Below, in pieces: positions 23,301-35,300 of a stretch of 64,000 nucleotides of DNA. The stretch lies in assembly GCF_000003815.2 (NCBI RefSeq), contig NC_049983.1, positions 22,717,552 to 22,781,551 on the forward strand. The letters run 5' to 3'. Position 1 is the first letter of the stretch, and each line of letters begins with the position of its first letter. Below the pieces are notes generated by a model, which searched no databases, was not told where the DNA came from, and was given only the letters and a program-made list of their open reading frames with translations. Source of the stretch: Branchiostoma floridae (Eukaryota > Chordata > Leptocardii > Amphioxiformes > Branchiostomatidae). The position numbers and the translations under genes were made by a program.

Positions 23301-26300
23301 GTTAGAACTCATGTACAAGTTTCTCAGTTGTGGTGTTGAACTGAATGTTCCAGCCTGAATATCATTGATTTCATTGCTGTGTAAGCTAAGGGTTTCCAAG
23401 TTCCCCAGCCCTGTGAACATGTCAGATCTGAGGTGTGGTAACTTGTTATTATACAGCCACAAGTCTGTCAGTTGTGGCGTTGAATTGAAGGTTCCTGCTT
23501 GAATATCACTGATCTCATTACTGTATAAGCTAAGGTCCTCCAAACTTCCCAGCCCTGTGAACATGTCAGATCTGAGGCTTGACAGTCGGTTTGTTCCAAG
23601 ACCCAAATCGACCAAATCGATCAAGTTATAGAAAGCATGGCTATTAATTGTGGCAATACGATTGTTCCTCAGATCTAGCCTTGTCAAGCTCCAAGACTGT
23701 GAGAAATCAGACTGACTTAATGTTGTGATGAGATTGTCATGCAAATCAAGGTGAGGAATGTCTGTCGGTATGTCCAGGTTTGGAGGAACACTGGTGAGGC
23801 CCTGGTTGCTGCAGTCAGTGTATCGATGAGTCCAACCAACTATCGAAGGATAATAATCTACGTGACATGGATCCTGTGCTATACTTGTGCTTCTTGATCC
23901 AAACACCATCAGGATAATCAGAAGGGATAACAGCATCCCTGGCAGCTTTTCACCCATAACGTTGTTGGTGGTCTAAGACAAGAATAAGGGAAAATTCATT
24001 ATGACATCTTTTAAGACATTTGAAACAAAAAATCTGACTCAATATTTTTTAGAAAACTAAAATCTATCATCATTTATCAGTACAGTACTGCTGCAGCAGT
24101 ATGTCCTCATTCATCATTCATAAATCCGCTTAATTTGCATACAATACTATTCTTATCCACTATGGTTCACAATACTTCATTCTGAGATTCCTAGTAAATT
24201 TTTATTTCAATTATTAAATGTAATATTCTGCATGGATTTTTAAAGTAACTGTCTACCAATTTTGATACCTTCCAAGTTGCATGATTGTGAAATCATCATT
24301 ATCCTTGTTTAATACAAAGACTTTTAGAAAAAATTAAACCACCCCTTGACCAGTACTGTAATGGTACAACCCGCATGCCAACCAACCACCCAAGTATGGA
24401 AGAACAAGCAACATCAGACAGAATTTGGCTCAATGAATTGTGGACACAGAAAGCCAGTTACGGTGAAAGCAATATGGTTCCTACTTCTAATATTTTTACT
24501 TTTTGTCAACAAATGAAAAAAAACACATATTATTTTCCCCATCATACAAAACCTCATTAGCTTATGAGGAAGTGAATGTTTTTGACATTCAAAAAGAGCT
24601 GTAAGTTCTGCAGCAACTTTGATCATAACAGATCTGATAACATGACCTTGTCGACATGAAAAACAACAACTCACCTTTGAAGTTCCAGCTTGACAGAAAA
24701 TCTTTTGTCTTTCTTGCCAAGAAGTGATGAAGGACATTACTTCTCCTAGTAAGGACTTTTGTGCCTGTAATGTAAGACACAAGAATGAGCTTTGGATATC
24801 TGTTCCTTCTTTGTACTTATATGTAAAACAACAAAAACATCTTGATTGCCCCTTGACAATCTATTACATGCATCTTGCTTTTCTTTCTCATTATTTTTAT
24901 CATTAAATAGGGCTTAGTTGGCATCAACTTTAATTTTGCAGCCATACCCCCTTGGTACCCCCTGTAATGTAAATCTATTTACGTCTTCCTGACAAGGAAA
25001 TGACCAGAAAAATAGCATTTTTTGCATCATTTTGTTGCATTTCCTGAACATTTTCACTCATCAGATTGATGCAACACTCATCAAGTAGTAAGTTGTCAAT
25101 TAAAAGTGCTAATTTATGGCAGAAACGACACAGGCTTTGACAGAAATCCACAATGAACAATCACAAAAAGAGTTGTTGGTGCACAATTCTTCTATATGAT
25201 TTTCTTTCTTTTCAAGCAAAAGAGTCCTATACATAAAACAAATATCAGGAAGACTTACCAGAGACAGTGTCTTAAAAAATTGTGCAAGTCGATGTCGATC
25301 CTACAAGGGCGCACCTGGTCAGAAGACTTACAAAACAGACAAGAAATCACACCTGTGGGGTACCTGCCGTGGAAAACCCAATTGCTGTAACTGCGCAGGT
25401 TGTTTTCCCTTGTAACACAATACTATTCACAAGGATGCATATCTCAAATGACCTGTTGACATGGGTTAGACAATGTAAAAGGGGAAGAGCTGAAAGCCAT
25501 ACCTCTGGTTTTGACAGTTTGGGGAACTGCTAAAAAAGTCACCTGCTGATTGAGAAGTAGATCTAGGCTTTACATAAAATATGGAAATAGCAGTCAAAGT
25601 TTTGTTTGATGTACAAATGATGGTAGAGCAACAGGCTGCACCCTACTATCAAACCATAGGAAGCATCATGGTAATCAATAAGGAAATGAGTGCTATGACT
25701 TGTAAACACACAACTTATGGAAAACCATGATGTGGGTGTGCTTGTTTATGAATGAATGAATGAATGAATGAACTTTATTGCAGGACATTTGTGCATGGTA
25801 CAATGTTTATGTGTGTGTGTGTGTGTGCAGCTTACACTAAATCAATGGAACCACTTGCTTAAAAATAAGAAATACAATAATTTTGATCATAACGTGTCAG
25901 ATTTAACACTTACATGTAGTAACACACACAGTCTGTGCAGGTTATGGTGCACTTTTATTTCAATACTGAATAGAAGAAATATTTAAGTCATACAAGGTGC
26001 TAAGCATCGGTGACACAGTCTCAAATCTCATTAACATTTGGCGGTAATTGAAATTATATCACAATCATTGTATATCATCTTGAACTAAAATTACAGTGTT
26101 TTAGGATCCAGATATATTGGACTCCAACCTTCTCTATGTATACCTGGTGACCATTATACATTTGTATGTAGATGATTGTTGAACATCAGTTCCAAACTTT
26201 CCTGTCAAATATTATATCATACATATAAAATAAGGTAAAATACAATCAGCTACATTTTGTGCATACATTGTGTACATTGTACAACTCTACCTGATGCTTC

Positions 26301-29300
26301 CATCCACTGTAGGATATACATCACCAGCTGAATCAGTATAACGGATAGATAGTTGTTATATCTGCTGTAGTACATTAAGATTGTGAAAATCTCTAATTAC
26401 ATTGTAATTACTAAATACAATGTTGACGCCATTGAAAATGCACCACACTTTAAACTTGATTATACTGGGATAGCGGTCTATGATAATTCCAATGGCTTGG
26501 CATTTCCACCTTGCATGGACATATGCATCAATATCTATAATGTTATTACTACATGTAGGTTGTACAATCAAAGAAGATATTGGGCATTTCAAATCTTGGA
26601 TATGTATTGACTACCACTCTATACATGTGTCCCAACTTTTGATACATACTCTTAATCTAAAATCCCTTGTTGATGATACTACGCTACTTCATCATTGATC
26701 ACCTGTTTAGAATACATACTTAGAATAAACGACTTACTTCAGTGAGACTGTTGAAAGAAATGGACAATATGTATCAACATCTTTCCTTCTTTTCATCACC
26801 TGCCTTTGGTAGGTTAAGGCAGGAAATGCAAGTATTGGTTTGCCTGGAGCAACACGATATGACAAGTAAGAATCTGTCAGCAACTTAAAAATGCCAAGTT
26901 TGTTCGACATTGAATGTACAGTCAAACCTGCCCGAGCGACCACCTCTTCTCAGCGACCACCTGGCCATTTCGACCGCTTTTTCTCGGTCCCGATTTTTTT
27001 TCCTATTGACGTAAGCATTAAGCGACCTTTTCTCAACGACCACCTGGCCAACGCGACCGCGACCGGCCCAAATTGGGCCCCTTAACGACCGCATCATTTT
27101 CAAAATTGAGGTTTTCATCGATTTTTGATGATAACTAGCGCGATTTTGTGCCGAAATCGACCAGTTTGCGTCGAATTTTGACTGCCATTATGATGTTATG
27201 TTTAGAATAAAGATTGCGGCGGTCAGTGGGTGGGTCAATGGGGCAGTCTACTATAATATGGGAGGACATTTCTAAGAAAGATCTGTGTAGCTCATACCTT
27301 TTAAAGAAAGATCTGTGTGAGTGCTTTTGTCCAACTGTACTGTACATTCATCCTTGGGTAAGTACGCTATTGGGACGTACCGGGCATAGAATTCGAAAGG
27401 TGCACCGTAGTTATTTCAGATACGGCGATCAAGAACACAGCGACGCATAAAGTCTTGTATGGTAACTGACAGCATCAAAGTCCCCTTACTGTCTAAAACG
27501 TTAGCGTACAAATATTCTACTGTATCGTATAAAAGCTGGGGTTAAATTTGCAATTTTACAGTGTGCGTGTTGCATTTGACATTAAATACCCTGCTTCTTT
27601 GCGTGCGTGCAGTGTGCTTGCTATTTGCCATTAAACACAACGGAAACCGTTATACTTTGCATAGGGCATGTTTTGAGTCGATACTCTTCTCAGCGACCAC
27701 CTGTCCAAATCGACCGTTTTTGTCCGGTCCCCCGGGTGGTCGTCTTGGGCAGGTTTGACTGTATATAGTACATGTATATGTAAGCACAAATCTCTTTTTG
27801 AATAATTGTTATTTTTAATTCTACATCCACAATATTCAAAATTTCTGCCAAGCATTATGCAGTTGTCCCGGCTAGTACTTGGATGTCAGCTGTTTAGGAT
27901 ATGACTTTGGGGGAAAAGTTTTAATACTTTTATGGAATCATGAATCATGAGTCAGAAGGGATGTGTAGGTATTCTCCTGCTCAAGTTTTTCTTTCCTCAG
28001 TTGTTGATAATGGTTTGTAGTATCAGTACCATGGACAGCCGCTGGATCATTCTGGTTATCAGCCTGTGTCTGGCTATCAGCTGTCTCATCGTCATTCTCA
28101 TATGAGATAACATGTGGGACAGCTACAGCATCTTTAGCAGCTGAGATCATCTGGCTGTTTTTGTACTTGTGGGACTGAGGGTCATCTTTTCCAGTTACTG
28201 ACTCATCATCATTCTCATATGAGATACCGGTAGGAACTGCCAAAGCATCTTTAGCATCTGCTATCACCTGGCTGTTTTCATATTTGTGGGACTGAGCATC
28301 ATCTTTTCCAGTTAGTGACTCATCTTCGTTCTCATATGAGATACCAGAAGGAACTGACAAAGCATCTTTTGCAGCTGCAATGATCTGGCTATTCTGATAT
28401 TTGTTGGGCTGTGGCTGGTCTTTTTCAGTAACTACAAAAGCCAGGTAATCATCTGGATCCATCATCACCTGTACAACTGTTTCAGCATCTTTGGAAGCTG
28501 CTGTCACCTGGCTATTCTCATTCTTGTGAGACTGAGGATCATCTTTTACTGACTCATACCCATCCTCATACATGACTACCTGTGGATTATCAGCACCATG
28601 GACAGCTGCTGATACAGTCTGGTGGGCCTGTGGACCTGACATGTTTCTAAGGGGAAGCGAAGCAGGTATAACCTCATATACATGCTCAAAACTGCCAAGA
28701 TGCTCTCTGTGCTCTGCAACATGATCTGTATGTGGTCTTTGTGATGGAGTAGTTACATGTACATCATCAAACTCGTCTTTTTCTGAGCCTGAATGAGAAT
28801 TTTCGGATCTCTTTTTGTACCATATTCTGAGAATGATGGCAACAAGTAGGGCAGAGCCTACTACTGCACCACAGACAGAGCCAATAAGAACAGGCAGGGA
28901 AAAGGAGTCAGTAGACTGTTGTTCTGGAGATGCAGTGGTTGTGTTAGCAACAACAGCTAGGGAGGTGGTGTAAGTAGACTTGGGTTGTACTGAAGACGTA
29001 GAGCCAAAAACAGGCAGGGATGAAGTGTCAACAGAATTGGGCTGTTTGGAAGATGTAGAGCTAACAAAAGTAGGAAAAGAAAAGTTGGAAGTAGATTCTG
29101 AAGGTGCTTGGTTAGTAGAGCTGATTTCTGGTTGGTTTGAGGCACTAGTAAGAGCTGAAGTTACTGGTGCCATGGTAACAGTTGACGGAATGTTCGGTGA
29201 GACAACTACAGACAGATTGGCAGAGGTAGAGCCAACAAAGCTTGCTGCAGTGCAGACATACAGACCAGCATCTGCTGCTGAAGTGAAATTGGTTATGACC

Positions 29301-32300
29301 ATGGTACCATTCACATCCACAGTCACCCTCCCAACTGATTCAACAGTTACATTCAGTCCAGATGGGAGGATGACTGTGATGTCTGGTGTGGGGATACCTG
29401 AAGCTTCACAGACCAAATGGAGTGTCTCTCCCTCTATTGCTCTGTTATTGTGTTCAAACCTTACTATGGCTGGTTGTTCACAGTCTGACATCAGATCTTC
29501 AGTGCTTATATCGCTAAGCTTTTGCCCATGAAAGTTTACCGGTCCTTCGCATGTGACTCGGCTTTCAAAAAACTGGGACCTACCCATCTCTTGCCTAAAG
29601 GGAACCATCAGACAGTCACACTGCCAGGGGTTGTTGTCAAGACGCAGTTCTGAATAGGTCTGTGAGAAATCATACTGTGAGAAGTCATACCGATCTAATG
29701 TTCTGATCAGATTATTCTGCAACCACAGGTTGTTGACTCCTGATGGTAGGTCCTGGGGAACACTGGTGAGGCCCTGGTTGCGGCAGTCAGCAATAAAAGC
29801 ACGTTCAAATATCGAAAGGCTGCATGATTCTGTTGATCCAAACACCTTCAGAATGATCAGAAGGGACAACAGCATCCCTGGCAGCTTCTTATCCATGATG
29901 TTCTCTGTGCCCTGGTACAGGAATAAGGGGAAAATTGTTACTCCCCCATTACAATATTATATAGTATTTTTTGTCTCCTAACAAGACACTTCTAACAACT
30001 AAAAGATATAATTCCAAAACAAATTTACATAATGTATGTAATTCTCATCATTTATCATTAGTGTGTCCTTGTAAATGCACATGTCATCATAATTAGCACA
30101 ATGTGTGTGTAACACATGTACCACCCCTTGACCTGTTGTAATGGTACAGCCCACATACTAAACAATTGTCCAAATAACTTAGTAAGGAAGAAGGTATAAA
30201 ATAGGAACATTGAATTGGCCTCCATGCATTGCAGTCACAAAAAATTAATCCAAACAAAACAGTATTTACATGATTGTATACTTTAATCTTTGCATTCTAT
30301 TAATACACAAACATTTTTCTCATCATAATAATTGTAAACAAAGGCTACTACATAATTTCGATATTGGAAAAATGTATGTTTTGACAGTAACTCAGTATGA
30401 GGAAGTAATTTTTTTTTTTGAAAATCAAAAAAGGTGTTATCGTTATTTCTGATACCGTGCAACAATTTTTGTTCATATTCTAGAAAATCCCAACCCAGGA
30501 TCTGACAACATCATTCAAAACGGAAAAAAAGTGTTTCTGCAACTTCAAACACAAACCAACTTTTGAAGTTATTAGACTTCTACACAACATACATTTGGAT
30601 ATGATACACGTAGACCCATGTTTTCTGCAGAGCCAAAACAACTTACCAGACAGGTGAAGTTTCACTCCACAGAAAATCTTTTCTTGTCAAGAAGTCATGA
30701 AAGACTCCTTATAAGAACTGCCCTGCCTGTGATATAAGACAGAAGTATGTGCTCTGAGTCTCTGTTTCTTTGTTTTGTGTTACACACACACATGGCTTTG
30801 AATTTATCTTATTAAACTGTTTCTAAACAATCTTTATTTTTTATTACTTAAAATGACGTCTTACTTGAACTTTTAGCAGTCATACACTAATTCATGCCTG
30901 TCATGAATATACTTGATACTTACATATAATTCTATTATGGTCTACCTGACAAGGAAATGAACTGAAAAATCATTTGGCTTCTTTTTGTATTTCCTTAAGA
31001 TTTTCAATCATAAGAAATATACTGTCTATTGGTCAAGTTCACATTCAATAACAAGTCTCTTAAAGTGTAAATGAAGGACAGCCCACAAACTTTCAACTTC
31101 AAAAGTGAAAGTTAGACTTAAATCATTCTGTACAATGCCAAAAGAGATTGTTGTTGCACAATTCACGTGAATGACAAGCTTTCTTTAGTTTGCAAACATA
31201 AGACAAAGACTTACCAAGAGATAAATGTAGAAGTCAATCCTACAGGCAAAAAAGGCCTCAAGTTGGAAGTGTGCAGCTGGTCAGAGGACTTGTAAAACAG
31301 TCAAGGAGGTTGCAACTGTGGCAGTGGAACCTGGCGTGTAAAACTCTGTTCGCAGGTTGTTTTCCCTTGTAATATAATACTACTCAATGACGCATATCTT
31401 AAATGACCTGTACACATGGGTCAGACTGTGCATGAAAACAGCTGAAAGTCCTTTGTATCTATGCAAACATCATTTGCATAGATACAAGGGAACATTACCT
31501 TGACCCCTCTGTCCACATGGGTACAAGGTATGCTGGGAAGAGCTCAAAGTAATATCCATGATGTTGACATGTGCCTGGGGTGATACTGTAAGAGGTGAAG
31601 TGTTAGCAGGGATTCATTTTGCGTCGGGGAGAAAAGGGAGCATTCGCAGTGGTTTAAGTTCATGATTGTTTTAAGTTAGCTGTGAAGAGGTTACTGTGAA
31701 ACATAAACCCAATGCAAACATTTTCTCTTTTACAGTAGCTTGTACTAAAATAGTTAGTACTTACTTACTTAGTTTTACTTTATCTTAGCATTAGCAAGAA
31801 ATCATGAGAGTTTGTTTAGCCCACTTCTTGGCTTTTTTTAACAGGATCGGATACTGGCTTTTAAAGTAGAGGCATTAAGACCACTTTTCTTTTCATTTGG
31901 AGCCTAGTCCATTATGCTGCATGCCACATCTGCTGCCATTTGTGACCAGCATAAACACAGAGATGTTTATAGGGAAGAAAAAGCCAGACATTCTTCTGGG
32001 CTTACACATAGGCTTGCTTGGTAAAAAAATCCCAGGGGCCCAGTATAGGGTGTTGTACCGTGGTCTTGTATATAAATCTAGCCGTATGTGCCCAACATAG
32101 GTAGCTGAGTAAAAATGGCGAATGCTAATTGTCCACATTTGCTTTTACAAAAATGAGATTTTACCATGTCAAAAAACTTTAATACTGTCAATACATTAGA
32201 AACTTTAAGTTAATTACACAGCTTGGAAAAATGAAGTACCAGTAATGCAGGATTATCACTAAAACCTGCTTAATGCATATGCACATACATGTAGCTACAT

Positions 32301-35300
32301 GTAGCTGCTGTTGTGTGTCTGTAAGGCTAGTATGGTACATGAACAAGTCATGTACATCATACATTGTATAACAGCTGGACAATGTGTTTTGTCAATGCGA
32401 TACTTGTATCCAACCTCCTTGTTGTATCCCTGTGGCACAAGCCTTAATGCAACCTCACTTATCATATGAATAAAATGCTGTGGATACAGAGGGCAGGGGT
32501 TCCTACCCAGGCTTGGGCATATTGGGAGGGATTACAGTTTGTTATAATTTTGGATGGTGACACGAAGGCATCCAAACCTTTGTGCTGGCTGGATTTCAGC
32601 AAAATGAAAGGAAATTATTCAATACTCAATACAAATGTGGAAGAAATACAGTACACAAAGTCTGTGCAGGTTGTACTGCAATTTTATTTTAATATTACAT
32701 ACAGAATAGAGCATTACAGGTGTGTCACAATGTCAATAAGTGAGACATCTTGGTTTCTCACAGTGCAAACCAAACCAATCCAAACCTTTCTCTTTGCATA
32801 ATGACTAACATTGTACATTTTGTGCCAAATTTCTTAGCAGAGAGAGAAAAATCTCATATTTAGTCTAATAGTAATACTAAATAGCTGTAGACAAGCTTAT
32901 CGCAAACTCACTCATCCTTTAATCCCTTTACTAACATCATTAATATTTACAAGAAAGCTGTAAATTTTTTCAAACTGTTGTGAATGCCATAAAATTCAAA
33001 ATCAACAGCTCACCTTAACACTATGATAATATGTATAATTGCTCACAAACCCAGAGTCCAGTACCAAAATACATTGGGACCACGACAATCTATACAGTAG
33101 AGAGGAAATGACAGCTACATTTTGTACACACAACTCTGCTATTAATGTATGATATAAAATCAGCTGAATCAGCAGAACAAAAAAAGATACATATAAAAGA
33201 TCTGGACTAAATATTTCACATCTTGTACAATTATTAGATACATCATTGACTACATGTACTATGGCATGTTATGTATCTTAACATTTATATTGTAATGCAA
33301 AATCCTATATTGATGATGTAAACAACTAAATACATTTTGTGTAGAACATCCAGAATACTAGCCCAAGCATGTTATTTCAGTGAGACTGATGACTGAAATG
33401 AACAAGTAAAATATTAACATTCTTAAGCTTTTTCTTTAAATCATTTCTCTTTCTTTGTTTGGCTGGGATAATATGATACAACACTAAAAACCTGTCAGTT
33501 GCTCTTTTTTATCATAATAGCAAAACTTTTTTTGGAATAATGCCGTTCAAAATTCAACACCACAAGAGATGAGTACAAACTAAGACATTGCTATCAACTC
33601 TTCCTTTCCAGCAGTATGTCATATTGGTCACACTGGAATAACTTTTATCTAGTGCACATCACAGGACATTTAATTCCAATGTATGATGCTGATGATTGTA
33701 GATTATTGTTTTTGTTCAAAAGCTCTTGAATCCATATTCATAGTATTTACATAGATTTAAATTTTGGCAGGTAACTGTTGTTAGTTGTTTAATGCCTGTT
33801 GCAATAGTTTAGTGTAGTAGTAGAGAGTTCACTTTGCATTCAGGATAAATGGGACACATGATGCTACCAGTGGCAGTATATGCCCCTGATGTTGTGGGTC
33901 GGATGGGTAGAAGTAAACAAAAACAATTGAAATGTGTGGGAAGGATTTTAGAGAGAAAAAACAAACATTTTTCTGGGATGGGCATTACCGGTAGTGCACA
34001 TGTAGGCTAGGGTAGTTGACCCACCGTTGGTCAAGTTCACGGAGAGGGGAGTGGGGGGAGGTCATCACTGGGAGCTCTGTTTCGACTGAGTCCAAATGAT
34101 TGGTATTCAGCAGGTTGTTTCCTGGGTCCCAGTGACTGATATTCAGCAGGTGGTTGGCTGGGCCTGAGGGTCTGATATTCACCATTAGGTGCTGTGTTCC
34201 TTGATGGCAGTCGAACATCTTCGTACTCAGAAACCTGAGATGCAGGACGCCCCGGGAAATGTTGTGAATTCCTGGCATTCAAGGATTCACTCCTGGCCTG
34301 TGCCCCACCCTGCCCTATCTGATCATGACCACTGATCGTGACCTTTGCTGAGGCATTACTGAAAAGAACTGCAGGGGTTGAGTCTGAGGGAGGATTCTGG
34401 GTCTTTGTCTTGCACCAGATTATGAGAATGATGGTACCAACAAAGACAGTACCTGCTACTGAGCCACACACTGAGGCAATCAGAACTGTGAGGGAGAAGC
34501 TGAGAGCAGGTTCAGGTTGTTTCAAAGAATCAGAGGGGAAGAGAAAGGGTGTGGAGAAAGTGGGAGTAGATTCATAGTACCTAGGACTGCTTTCTGGTTT
34601 GCTAAAGGTGCCAGTCAAAGCAAGAGGTGAAGTTACTGGTGACATTGGAACTATTGTGGTCACTTTCACTTTGACATTTACAACCAAAGTGGCAAATGTG
34701 GAGCCAACAAGACTTGATGCAACACAGACATACAGACCAGAATCTCCTGCTGTGACACCAGTAATGGTGATGGTACCATTCACATCCACAGTCACTCTTC
34801 CACCTGACTCAACAGTTACATTCAGTCCAGATGGGAGAATTACTGTGATGTCTGGTGTGGGGATTCCTAAAGCTTTGCAGACCAAATGGAGTGTATCACC
34901 CTCTACCACTGTGTTATTGTGAACCCTTTCAAACCTCACAACAACAGGAGGTGAAGTTGCTGGTACCATTTCAGCAGTTGTGGGTTCTTTAAGGCCTACA
35001 ACCAGTGTGGCAAATGTTGAGCCAAGTTCAGGACTTGATGCAATACAGACATACAGACCAGTATCTGCTGCAGTAACATTGGCTATGGTGATGGTATACT
35101 TCTCATCGACACTGACTCTTCCAACTGACTCAACAGTTACATTCAGTCCAGATGGGAGAATGATCGTAATGTCTGGTGTGGGGATTCCTGAAGCTTCACA
35201 GACCAAATACATTGTCTCTCCCTCTACCACTGTGTCATTGTGAACCCAGTCAAACCTTCCAATAGAAGGAGGTGAAGTTACTGGTACCATAATTGTTGTA

